8,920 nt of DNA from Candidatus Symbiothrix sp. (GCA_031270925.1 JAISWY010000077.1:1-8920); one strand, 5' to 3'; positions 1 to 7,498 are shown, counted from the stretch's first letter. Made by a program: numbers and translations. The notes: generated by a model from the sequence alone, not told the origin.

Positions 1-617
1 CAAACAGCCACCAAGGGTTTTCCATTATGAAAAAGATAAGAAGGATTGTTGATACGGGCAAAAATATCGTATTGGGCTGCAATGGAATCAATATCCGCAA
101 AAGCCAATTGCTCATCGCCCGGAAGCATCCCGCTCAAATCGTACATAATGCTGATTGCCCGGTTGTTGGCATTGGCCGCATTGATGGCCGAATGCCAAAC
201 TTTATTCAACTGACGATAACTGGCCGGGCGTTTGATTTCCGCCACAAAACGCTGTACGAAAGCGCCGTCGATGTCGTACTCGCGCATCCAACGGAAATGC
301 GTTTTCACGGTCGATTCATCCCATTCGCTCATCACATAAGCAGGACGGCCATCGGCAAAAACAAATTCGGTTTTGTAGGTTTTTTCGTATTCCGAAACAT
401 CCGGCCACATATCAATTTTGCAACTTCCGGGGCGAAATTTGCCATCCCGTCCCCACCAATGATACCATCCCCGTTCGGAGCCATCGCCGGGGCAACTGAA
501 CCATCCCTGATAACCGGTCATAACTAATCCTTTATAGGAATCGTAGTTCTTGGTTTGCCCATTGCAGAACACTGTCATTAAACAGAAAAGACAAAGTAAA
601 TGTCTGAAAGATATCAT
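1..617 (-). CDS. GH71/99-like glycoside hydrolase, N-terminal part (3' end outside window)
   Basis: An open frame of 205 complete codons runs from an ATG at 617 to the left edge without a stop. The first ~20 residues (MISFRHLLCLFCLMTVFCNG) form a hydrophobic export signal. Cys18 is preceded by T-V-F, which is not a good lipobox, so signal peptidase I cleavage near NG-Q is more likely than lipoprotein processing. The mature protein opens with KGLVMTGYQGWF (residues ~29-40), then GWYHWWGRDG, MWPDVSEY and a WMREYDIDGAFVQRF strand. It ends at the edge with HNGKPLVAV, which in this superfamily precedes a conserved Trp-Gly. This pattern matches the GH71/99-like family of Bacteroidota, often labelled xylosidase/arabinosidase in databases. 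Characterised relatives are GH99 endo-alpha-mannosidases and fungal GH71 alpha-1,3-glucanases. The catalytic Glu residues expected from GH99 lie beyond the window, so activity cannot be checked. The start overlaps the GH43 stop (ATGA), implying translational coupling. Family call fairly sure, substrate unknown. Confidence 0.83.
   Translation of the reverse strand, partial: MISFRHLLCLFCLMTVFCNGQTKNYDSYKGLVMTGYQGWFSCPGDGSERGWYHWWGRDGKFRPGSCKIDMWPDVSEYEKTYKTEFVFADGRPAYVMSEWDESTVKTHFRWMREYDIDGAFVQRFVAEIKRPASYRQLNKVWHSAINAANANNRAISIMYDLSGMLPGDEQLAFADIDSIAAQYDIFARINNPSYLFHNGKPLVAV
614..617 (-). promoter_or_regulatory. ATGA stop/start overlap coupling GH43 to the GH71/99-like gene
   Basis: On the minus strand the GH43 stop TGA (614-616) shares bases with the ATG of the next gene (615-617). 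No Shine-Dalgarno-like sequence precedes the ATG, which fits termination-reinitiation by the ribosomes finishing GH43. The choice of this ATG is supported by the signal peptide that follows it directly. Confidence 0.85.
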
Positions 618-2314
618 TTGCGTATCAATTTAGCAGTAAATATTTTATCCTTGGTTTTCAGTTGCAGAAAATAGATTCCCGCAACATTGGCCGACAAATC
701 TAATGTATTATTTTGAGGATTCAGTGTCTTTTTTAAGATGATTTTTCCGTTTATATCCGAAACGCTTGCCTGTGTATTCATTTCAATACCGGCAACGCGA
801 AAAATGCCGTCGCTTGGAGGATTGGGAAAAACAACAGCCGCCTTGGTTTGGGGCATTTCAATAGTCGAGCTTGCACCGACAAAAGTAAATTTGTCGAAAT
901 TCATATTTCCCTGCGGGATGAAACGCATGGTGTGTACGCCTTTTGTCAGAGAGACGTTCGGCACGCTAACCGTTCCCAAAGCGGAAAGAGGCGTGTAGGC
1001 AACATCGTATCGCTTCGGATTGGATGTTTTGGTGTAATCAAATTCCAGATAAAATTTTTGCATTTGTCCGCTTTGTGGCGTTCCTATAAGAAAGTTAATG
1101 GTGTAAATGTCGTCGTGTAAGACATTGAAGGAGTAGTTGATATATTCGTTCGATGCCATTGAGGTAACGTAATACATATTTTTTTGCTTGTATCGAGCGA
1201 TGTCCACATCTTCGTTGAGGCGATATTCGAGAGAAGCGTTTCCTTCGGTGGCATCCCAATAAGCGATTCCTTTTCCGCCGTCGTTATAATCTTCCGCTTC
1301 GATGTTGCCCGGAACAGTCGGCAACACACCTTTGTAAGGCGTTCCCTGGTCTTTGGTTTGCTTTACGATTTGAATTGTTCCATCCGAATTGAAAAACAGA
1401 GAATCGACACAAATACTGCGTAACAAGCCCGTACCGGAAAGGTCGGCGGTATGATACAAAGCCCACCATTGACCGTTGTACTCCACGACCGAACCATGAC
1501 TTGTATCGCTTGTGGTGGGAGTCAGGTAAACACCTTTATGCGACCAAGGCCCTAAGGGATTGGAACTTGTAGCATATCGTAACTGGTTGCCGCCTCCGTT
1601 GTTATCTGCGTATGTAAGATAATAGATTCCGTTTCGTTTGAAAATCCAAGCACCTTCGTGAAAACCCGTTAGGCCGGTCATTGCTTGCAATTCGCCCTCT
1701 ATTTCAATCATATTTTCCTTCAATCTGCCGCCGAAGCAGCGGTTGCCGCCACCCATGTAGAAGTAAGCCCGACCGTCGTCGTCGATAAAAACGCAAGGGT
1801 CGATCAATCCGGGCGCCGTAACCGTCTGACCGTTTTCCAACCACGAAACCGTTGTATTCATCGGTTCGGGCAGAATGGTAAAATCGGAAGCCGGATAATC
1901 GCTCACTGCCACACCGATGCGCCAGGTATCGTTCCAAGTCGGCCCTTCCGGATGCGGAAAATAGAAATAATATTTCCCGTTTTTATATGCGCAATCGGGC
2001 GCCCACATAAAAGTGGCGTTGGAGCTTGCATTGGTAACAGGCACATCCCAAGGCACTTGTGAGGCTTCGAGAATCTGACCGTGATCTGTCCAATGAATCA
2101 TGTCGTTGGTGGAATAAACATGGTATTTATCCATCCGGTCGCAACCACTTGGCGGCTCTATATCGTGCGAAGGATAAACATACAAACGACCGTCGGCCCA
2201 CAGATGAGCCGAAGGATCGGCTGTATAAATATCGCGTACAAACGGATTACCTTGGGCAAAGAGGAATGATGAAAGATTAAATATTAAAAATAGAAATAGA
2301 AAGATGCGTTTCAT
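614..2314 (-). CDS. Secreted GH43 glycoside hydrolase with CBM6-like module and T9SS C-terminal domain
   Basis: 566 residues. Residues 1-20 are a clear signal peptide cleaved after LFA. Residues ~24-325 form a GH43 five-bladed beta-propeller. The three catalytic acids are visible: Asp33 in TADPSAHLW (general base), Asp172 in GLIDPCVFIDDDG (pKa modulator) and Glu220 in FHEGAWIF (general acid). Residues ~333-478, opening with PGNIEAEDYNDGG, have the form of a CBM6 carbohydrate-binding module. Residues ~494-566 are a type A T9SS sorting domain: FPNP near its start, a VSDINGK strand, AGIYFLQL, and a final KLIRK. GH43 enzymes are typically arabinofuranosidases, beta-xylosidases or arabinanases acting on hemicellulose or pectin side chains; the subfamily cannot be settled by eye. 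The protein should be exported across the outer membrane and released or anchored at the surface. The upstream 785-residue protein gene is 69 bp away across a terminator-like hairpin. The downstream gene overlaps by 4 bp. The start is fixed by the signal peptide and the A-rich leader AACAAAAAACAA. Confidence 0.95.
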   Translation of the reverse strand: MKRIFLFLFLIFNLSSFLFAQGNPFVRDIYTADPSAHLWADGRLYVYPSHDIEPPSGCDRMDKYHVYSTNDMIHWTDHGQILEASQVPWDVPVTNASSNATFMWAPDCAYKNGKYYFYFPHPEGPTWNDTWRIGVAVSDYPASDFTILPEPMNTTVSWLENGQTVTAPGLIDPCVFIDDDGRAYFYMGGGNRCFGGRLKENMIEIEGELQAMTGLTGFHEGAWIFKRNGIYYLTYADNNGGGNQLRYATSSNPLGPWSHKGVYLTPTTSDTSHGSVVEYNGQWWALYHTADLSGTGLLRSICVDSLFFNSDGTIQIVKQTKDQGTPYKGVLPTVPGNIEAEDYNDGGKGIAYWDATEGNASLEYRLNEDVDIARYKQKNMYYVTSMASNEYINYSFNVLHDDIYTINFLIGTPQSGQMQKFYLEFDYTKTSNPKRYDVAYTPLSALGTVSVPNVSLTKGVHTMRFIPQGNMNFDKFTFVGASSTIEMPQTKAAVVFPNPPSDGIFRVAGIEMNTQASVSDINGKIILKKTLNPQNNTLDLSANVAGIYFLQLKTKDKIFTAKLIRK

Positions 2315-2326
2315 TTGTTTTTTGTT

Positions 2327-2363
2327 AAAAAAGCATACGCCTCCATGAAACAGAGGCGTATGC
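2327..2363 (-). terminator. Intrinsic terminator or attenuator hairpin between the repeat-module protein and GH43 genes
   Basis: Read on the minus strand, an 11-bp perfect stem (GCATACGCCTC, 2353-2363 pairing with 2333-2343) closes a 9-nt loop and is followed at once by six T residues (2327-2332). This is the form of a rho-independent terminator for leftward transcription only; no T run follows the hairpin on the other strand. It lies 20 bp after the TAG stop of the 785-residue protein (2384-2386). The GH43 ATG (2312-2314) comes only 12 nt after the T run, so a promoter cannot fit in between. GH43 must therefore be expressed by readthrough or from a promoter upstream of the hairpin. Partial termination that lowers GH43 relative to the upstream gene is the natural reading (inference). 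Confidence 0.85.
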
Positions 2364-2383
2364 CGTTAAAGAAAATAGATTTC

Positions 2384-4741
2384 CTATTTAACCAAGACTT
2401 TCAAGTTAGCCGATTGAGCGCCGTCTTTAATTCTTACGATGTAAAGATTTTTCGGAAGAGCAAGGCCGGATACGGCTTCGCTTGCTTGATAATCTCCAAG
2501 TTTTTGCGCTTGTAAGTTATAAACGCTTACGGTTGCTGTTGCGGGAAGATTCATCAGATACAATTTACTGTCGGCGACATAAAATACATGTTCACCGATA
2601 GCGATTTTGTCGATTCCGCTTTGGTCGCCTATAACGATTTCTTTTTCCAAGAAATTGTTGGTTATATCGGTTTCAACAATGTCGTTTTGGTCGTTTACCT
2701 GAACAACAACAATAAAGGTTCTTGCCGCAGCGGGTTTCCATTTTCCATTGTCGAGTTTACCGGGATTACCGCTAGCCGTCAGTGTAACTTCTTCGTCCGG
2801 AGCCAAAGAGGTAAGATGCGTATCGCTATAAGCGACCACCGTACCGTTTCCGGCTGTACCTACCGCTTTTACCGCGAACGTAAGGCCGTGTTTCACATTT
2901 GGCGAGGCAAATTCGCTTTGATTTTTAATGGTTGCGCTAAACAAGATGGAATCGCCCAATACAGGATTTTCCGGCGTCCAAGTGATGTCGGTTACGATCA
3001 AATCGACAGGATCTACGCCTTTGTTATAAAAATAAGCGTCGGTCAAAACCACGTTGCCGGCCACTTCGCTTTTGAGCGTAATGCGTTTGATTTTTTTGCC
3101 CGGCGTCAAGTTGTAGAAGTATTCGGTGTCGTTGGAGCGAACTTCATTGCTTTTACCGTTATCGTCGGCTGCATTTGAGTCGTCGGTATAAACCACGTCG
3201 AATTGGATTTTGGTTGCGCCATCTTCGCCATCGCCTGTTTTGGGAAGAGCCGATGCGTCGTATTTAATCCAAACTTGGTTGTAGCCCGAAACGTCGATAC
3301 CGTCTTCGGCTTCCCAGTTCCAACCGGCCCGGCGCCATCCTTCGTTGTAGGTAATCGTATGGGTATCTTCGTTGTATGAAGCTGCGTTAGCATCTTCTCC
3401 GCCGTCGTGTGCAAAGAAGTTCAGACGGTCGATGCTGTATTCCAAACCATTGCTGATGTAGTCGGGGTTAGCAACTGTTGCTACAACCTCAATTTTTGTT
3501 GCGTGCCAAGCGTTTCCAAGTCCACCGGCTTGACTACCTACTGATGCATTCGGTTCGTAAACTCCGTAAAAGTTTTCACCATTAATGCCGTTATCTTTAA
3601 TTTTCATCATGATGATACCAGATAAAATCAAATAATGGTTTCCATCCTTTTTGTCGGGATAATATGCTGCGGCGCTGTGAAGGTTGCTTGCCCAGCCCCA
3701 ATCGGCGTTCGTATTACGTTCAACCCATTTGTAATTAGCGGTTTTTGCATTTTCGCTTGTTGCATAAGCGCGTTTCGTTGGCCAGTCGCCGTCGTCGCCG
3801 GCAAATTCGGCAAGTTGTTCGTCGCTAATATAAAGATAACGTCCTGTTTCCACGTTTTTGTAGTAGTAGGCTTGTACCTTATCGAATGCGGCGCCTGCCG
3901 GGATGCGATACCATTTTGTAATGTCGGTTATTTCTTGGCTCCAAGCAATAGAGTCGCGTTCTATACCAAGGTCTGCCAGATACCAGTTGCCTACATTTTC
4001 GCCATCGAAACCTTTAATTTGAATAATATCAACTGAGGGCGAGTTGTCGAGACGGTAGTCGGGGTTAGCAACATTTGTTTCTGCAACCTCAATTTTTGTT
4101 GCGTGCCAAGCGTTTCCAAGTCCACCGGCGTGACTACCTACTGATGCATTCGGTTCGTAAACTCCGAAAAATTCTTCACCATTAATGCCGTTATCTTTAA
4201 TTTTCATCATGATGATACCAGATAAAATCAAATAATGGTTTCCATCCCGTTTGTCGGGATAATATGCTGCGGCGCTGTGAAGGTTGCTTGCCCAGCCCCA
4301 ATCGGCGTTCGTATTACGTTCAAACCATTTGTAATTGGCGGTAGTGCCGTAGGTTGAAGTAGCATAAGCGCGTTTTGTCGGCCACTCGCCGTCGTCGCCG
4401 GCCAATTCGGTCAGTTGATCGTCGGTTATATAAAGATAACGTCCGGTAGCAACATTTTTGTAATAATAAACCTGTACATCAGCCGTTCCATCGGATGCAC
4501 CACCGGCGGGGATACGATACCATTTAATAACGTCGGTTGCTTCTTGGCTCCAAACGATAGAATCGGTATCTGTGCCTATATCGGCAAGATACCAAAGGCC
4601 TACGTTTTCGCCATCGAAGCCACGAATCTGCACTATATCCACCTTGTCGGTGTTTTCCAAAAACTGGGCATGAGCATTAGTCAAGCCCGCAAAAGACAAT
4701 AATAAGATTGCCCATACTTTAAAAAATAGATTTTTTCTCAT
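2384..4741 (-). CDS. T9SS-exported multidomain protein with two tandem aromatic-rich modules, CARDB domain and sorting tail
   Basis: 785 residues. A signal peptide occupies residues 1-25 (cleavage AHA-Q). Residues 34-229 and 237-428 are two copies of one module rich in Trp and Tyr, with shared landmarks QI(R/K)GFDGENVG, KWYRIPAG, TGRYLYI, WPTKRAYATS, ERNTNADWGWASNLHSAAAY, HYLILSGI and GNAWHATKIEV. I do not recognise this module. The YYYKN...TGRYLY passage faintly recalls beta-trefoil or ricin-like lectins, but that is a guess. Residues ~433-575 look like a beta-sandwich, possibly carbohydrate-binding. Residues ~579-705 (DLIVTDITWTPENPVLGDS, then IVETDITNN) are a CARDB domain. Residues ~710-785 resemble a T9SS C-terminal domain (ATVSVYNLQAQKLG, LYIVRIKDG, final KVLVK), though without the usual PNP motif. 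No glycosidase motif is seen, so a surface or secreted polysaccharide-binding role is inferred. It follows the GH3 gene by 45 bp and precedes GH43. Confidence 0.9.
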   Translation of the reverse strand: MRKNLFFKVWAILLLSFAGLTNAHAQFLENTDKVDIVQIRGFDGENVGLWYLADIGTDTDSIVWSQEATDVIKWYRIPAGGASDGTADVQVYYYKNVATGRYLYITDDQLTELAGDDGEWPTKRAYATSTYGTTANYKWFERNTNADWGWASNLHSAAAYYPDKRDGNHYLILSGIIMMKIKDNGINGEEFFGVYEPNASVGSHAGGLGNAWHATKIEVAETNVANPDYRLDNSPSVDIIQIKGFDGENVGNWYLADLGIERDSIAWSQEITDITKWYRIPAGAAFDKVQAYYYKNVETGRYLYISDEQLAEFAGDDGDWPTKRAYATSENAKTANYKWVERNTNADWGWASNLHSAAAYYPDKKDGNHYLILSGIIMMKIKDNGINGENFYGVYEPNASVGSQAGGLGNAWHATKIEVVATVANPDYISNGLEYSIDRLNFFAHDGGEDANAASYNEDTHTITYNEGWRRAGWNWEAEDGIDVSGYNQVWIKYDASALPKTGDGEDGATKIQFDVVYTDDSNAADDNGKSNEVRSNDTEYFYNLTPGKKIKRITLKSEVAGNVVLTDAYFYNKGVDPVDLIVTDITWTPENPVLGDSILFSATIKNQSEFASPNVKHGLTFAVKAVGTAGNGTVVAYSDTHLTSLAPDEEVTLTASGNPGKLDNGKWKPAAARTFIVVVQVNDQNDIVETDITNNFLEKEIVIGDQSGIDKIAIGEHVFYVADSKLYLMNLPATATVSVYNLQAQKLGDYQASEAVSGLALPKNLYIVRIKDGAQSANLKVLVK
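3458..4033 (-). repeat. Tandem module copy 2 (residues 237-428 of the 785-residue protein)
   Basis: This is the second copy of the ~195-residue module. It starts with VDIIQIKGFDGENVG and ends with VANPDY. It is 3 residues shorter than copy 1 near the IPAG region (GAAFDKVQ against GGASDGTADVQ), after which the copies run in register exactly 600 bp apart. Within it, 3481-3720 matches 4081-4320 of copy 1 at 233 of 240 bases by direct count, while the neighbouring 3721-3840 matches at only 95 of 120. Confidence 0.95.
4055..4642 (-). repeat. Tandem module copy 1 (residues 34-229 of the 785-residue protein)
   Basis: First copy of the unrecognised aromatic-rich module, beginning eight residues after the predicted signal-peptide cleavage site with VDIVQIRGFDGENVG and ending with VANPDY. 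A short linker (RLDNSPS) joins it to copy 2, giving a repeat period of 203 residues at the start and 200 after a 3-residue indel. Confidence 0.95.
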
Positions 4742-4786
4742 GATAAAAAATTTAATAAATTAATATTGATATATATTTGTAGATAT

Positions 4787-7444
4787 TCATATTACATTAA
4801 TAATTTCTTGTAACCTTATATCTTCGGACGATGCGCCGATTTGGATTTCAAATTCGCCCGGTTCGACCACGCGCTTCATCGCAGCATTAATGAGCGAAAG
4901 ATGTTCGGGCGTCAATCGGAACGTAATGTGTTCCATTTTGCCCGCTTCCACAAAAATTTTCACAAAGCCTTTTAACTGCTTTTCAGGTATTTCCACACAA
5001 CTCACTTTATCGCTCACATAGAGTTGCACCACTTCGTAACCATCTGTTGCACTTGTGTTTGTAACATCCATTTCGACAAGAATATCATCGGTCGTCGTCG
5101 GATTTTCGGGTGTAATTTTCAGATTGTGGTATTCAAAATCGGAATAGCTCAATCCATAACCGAACGGGAAAAGCGGTTTGGCCACGCCGTCGATATAGCG
5201 GCGGTGCGCCGATGGTTTTTTAGAATAATACATCGGCAATTGCCCTTCGTTTTCGGGGAAAGAGGTTACCAATCGTCCTGAGGGATTGCAAGCGCCGGTT
5301 AGAATATCAACTGCGGCCGTACCCATCGCTTCTCCTGCAAACCACACCTGCAACAGCGCATCGGACAGTTTGGCCACTTCGGTTAAAATGAGTGGCCGTC
5401 CGGTAAGCATCAGCGTGATAACCGGCTTACCCGATTGGGCGGCGGCTTGCAACATCTTCATATCCATTGCATTGGGATACAAATTGTGCTTGTCGCGACT
5501 TTCGCCGACTTCTTCCTGCGCTTCGCCCATGACCACTATCACGGCATCCGACTGCGAAGCTGCACGAGTAATATCGGCATAAAGGCTTAAATTTTCGGCC
5601 TTAGCCAAGCGCCATTTCAACCACATTCCGGCATTGTCGGTCAATTTGGCAAACTCTATGCGGAAAGGAATTTTCCGTCCTGCCTCCAAACGGATGGATT
5701 TGCGTTCGCCGCGACTTTGCCATTCGTCATTCCAATGGTCGAGAAACGTTTGATTGTCAATGAAAACCCGGCCATAATCGTCGGCTCGGAAATCCATTTC
5801 GTAAACGCCCGCAACCGGCGCGGTAATGTAACCCGACCAACGCCCCGAAAAACATTCGGGGCTGATGCCGGGCGCAGGACTCAAATTATGCCAATAAGGA
5901 TTCAAGTTGGCGTCGGTTGTTGTATAAGCCGGCGTGCCGCTTAAATCGTCATTGTTAAAAAATTCCACTTTCAAACCTTCGGCTGCCGATGACGTATCGG
6001 ACGACAAAAAAGAAGGCAGGATAATGGAAAAGCGATCGGAAATTTGGGTATTTATGTAATTGATTTTCAACTTATCGCCCAATATTTCCTTTAAAGCTTC
6101 GTAAACGCTGATTGCTTGCGCTCCCCGAGGGGAATAACCGCCGGTGTAAACGGCGTTGGCCAAATTGCCGGTCAGCGTAATGGTTTTTACGGTGTTGAGC
6201 GGCAGAATATTCTTGTCGTTTTTCAGCAGAACAATGGAATGTTGCGCGGCTTTCAAAGCCAAATCACGATGTTCCTGATTACGAAAAACCGTATCGGCGA
6301 GCGATTCATCCGTATAAGGATTATCAAACAGGCCGAGTTTGAATTTTACGCGCAAAACCGCTTTAACGGCGCGATTCAAGGCCGTCTCGGATAAGCGGCC
6401 GTTTTTGACCGATTCGGCCACGATTCGTTGAAAATCGTCGTGCGGAAAATCATAAAACTGCATATCCAATCCGGCTTCAACAGCTTTTACGATAGCATCC
6501 GTGTCGTTGGCCGCCGTATGATGCGTACTGATTTGTTTTTTCACGGCGCCTAAATCGGTAAGAACCAAACCGTCGAAACCCCATTCGTCGCGCAGCACGG
6601 TGGTCAGTAACCACGGATTGGCCACGCAGGGAATGCCGTCTATTTCGTGATAGGCCGCCATAATACCACCGGCTTTGGCTTCTTTAACCGCTTTTTCAAA
6701 TACATACAATCCGGTTGCACGCGCTTCGCGTTCGCCGACAGATACAGGGCCTTCGTTACTACCGTTTTCGGGAGCGCCGTGCATGGCGAAATGCTTGGGT
6801 TCGGAAACAACGGCGTTGTTATCGGAGAGTTTTTCGCCTTGCAGTCCTTTTATCAAATTGACCACCATACGCGACGACAGGTAAACGTCTTCGCCGAAAG
6901 TTTCTTCCACTCTGCCCCAACGAATATCGCGGGCAAGGTCGAGATTAGGACCCAACACAAAGTGAACGCCTTTCGAGCGAGCTTCGGTAGCAATTACTCG
7001 TCCAATGCGATAAACGAGCGTTGTATCCCAAGTAGAAGCGTTGCCTTGCGGAATAGGGAAAGTCGTTGCGCCTTCGCCTTGGTATCCGTGCAAAGCTTCT
7101 TCAATGAAAAGAACAGGGATTCCCAAACGCGATTTTTCGATGGCGTGTTTTTGCAATGCATTTGCCAAAGCCGCCGATTGAGGATAAAAATCGTGTACCG
7201 CCCCGATGCACATAGTATCGACAAAATGCGCAACACGGTCTTCGTCGAGCGTAGCAGCATCACGAAGAATATCGTTGGCCGAGAGCATATCCAATTGAGC
7301 CGCTTTTTCTTCCAAGCTCATGCGAGCGAGCAAATCGTTCACCCGTTGTTCAATGGGTATAGAAGCATTTTTGTACGCAGGCGTTTTATTGCACGATGCG
7401 AAAACCGCCAAAATGAATAATATGTATAAATACCGTGTTTGCAT
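4787..7444 (-). CDS. Glycoside hydrolase family 3 beta-glycosidase lipoprotein with inserted PA14 domain (BglX-like)
   Basis: 885 residues. The N-terminus (MQTRYLYILFILAVFASC) is a lipoprotein signal with Cys18 as the lipidated residue. It is followed by NKTPAYK with no acidic surface-export signal, so a periplasm-facing lipoprotein is likely. Residues ~30-375 are the GH3 TIM barrel: RDIRWGRVEETFGED (172-186), the substrate-binding KHF (217-219), and nucleophile Asp297 in FDGLVLTD. Residues ~395-480 and ~622-735 form the alpha/beta sandwich domain. Glu648 in VGESRD is the best acid/base candidate. It is interrupted at ~490-615 by a PA14 domain (RADDYGRVFID at 553-563), as in beta-glucosidases of the Kluyveromyces BglI type. 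Residues ~785-875 are the C-terminal fibronectin-III-like domain. The enzyme would remove non-reducing-end sugars such as glucose or xylose from oligosaccharides; the sugar is not predictable by eye. The residue after the nucleophile is Leu, where Trp or His is more usual. A 26-bp palindrome ends 12 bp before the ATG. Confidence 0.95.
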   Translation of the reverse strand: MQTRYLYILFILAVFASCNKTPAYKNASIPIEQRVNDLLARMSLEEKAAQLDMLSANDILRDAATLDEDRVAHFVDTMCIGAVHDFYPQSAALANALQKHAIEKSRLGIPVLFIEEALHGYQGEGATTFPIPQGNASTWDTTLVYRIGRVIATEARSKGVHFVLGPNLDLARDIRWGRVEETFGEDVYLSSRMVVNLIKGLQGEKLSDNNAVVSEPKHFAMHGAPENGSNEGPVSVGEREARATGLYVFEKAVKEAKAGGIMAAYHEIDGIPCVANPWLLTTVLRDEWGFDGLVLTDLGAVKKQISTHHTAANDTDAIVKAVEAGLDMQFYDFPHDDFQRIVAESVKNGRLSETALNRAVKAVLRVKFKLGLFDNPYTDESLADTVFRNQEHRDLALKAAQHSIVLLKNDKNILPLNTVKTITLTGNLANAVYTGGYSPRGAQAISVYEALKEILGDKLKINYINTQISDRFSIILPSFLSSDTSSAAEGLKVEFFNNDDLSGTPAYTTTDANLNPYWHNLSPAPGISPECFSGRWSGYITAPVAGVYEMDFRADDYGRVFIDNQTFLDHWNDEWQSRGERKSIRLEAGRKIPFRIEFAKLTDNAGMWLKWRLAKAENLSLYADITRAASQSDAVIVVMGEAQEEVGESRDKHNLYPNAMDMKMLQAAAQSGKPVITLMLTGRPLILTEVAKLSDALLQVWFAGEAMGTAAVDILTGACNPSGRLVTSFPENEGQLPMYYSKKPSAHRRYIDGVAKPLFPFGYGLSYSDFEYHNLKITPENPTTTDDILVEMDVTNTSATDGYEVVQLYVSDKVSCVEIPEKQLKGFVKIFVEAGKMEHITFRLTPEHLSLINAAMKRVVEPGEFEIQIGASSEDIRLQEIINVI

Positions 7445-7456
7445 TTGGTAAGAATA

Positions 7457-7482
7457 TAGAGACGCGGCATGCCGCGTCTCTA
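7457..7482. repeat. 26-bp perfect palindrome upstream of the GH3 start
   Basis: The half-site TAGAGACGCGGCA is followed by its exact reverse complement with no spacer, giving a perfect 26-bp palindrome. In RNA it would form an 11-bp GC-rich stem with a CAUG loop. It lies in the 54-bp gap between the beta-helix gene stop (7499) and the GH3 ATG (7442-7444), with 12 nt between hairpin and start codon. No T run follows it on the minus strand (next bases TATTCTTACC), so it is not a textbook terminator. GC-rich palindromes with a GAGACGCG core recur between genes in various bacteria as REP-like dispersed repeats, as far as I recall. Whether this one is dispersed cannot be told from a single copy. 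Confidence 0.9.
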
Positions 7483-7498
7483 CGCAGATTAATTATAA

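Noticed and set aside
27..527. 166-codon plus-strand open frame
   Set aside because: It is antisense to the GH71/99-like gene, whose minus-strand frame has a signal peptide and family motifs. The plus-strand product has no recognisable features.
3458..4642. The two repeats as a mobile element or CRISPR-like array
   Set aside because: They are in-frame protein module duplications with a 600-bp period, no terminal inverted repeats and no short regularly spaced units.
4742..4786. AT-rich 45-bp gap before the 785-residue protein gene as a promoter
   Set aside because: No Bacteroidota -7 (TAnnTTTG) or -33 (TTTG) element is visible on the minus strand. The AT richness fits an unstructured leader for Shine-Dalgarno-independent initiation.
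6647..7420. 257-codon plus-strand open frame
   Set aside because: It is antisense to the conserved GH3 barrel domain (catalytic motifs on the minus strand) and is composition-driven, with no domain or leader of its own.
7445..7498. Palindrome at 7457-7482 as a rho-independent terminator
   Set aside because: The hairpin is not followed by a T run on the minus strand, so it was annotated as a palindromic repeat rather than a terminator.
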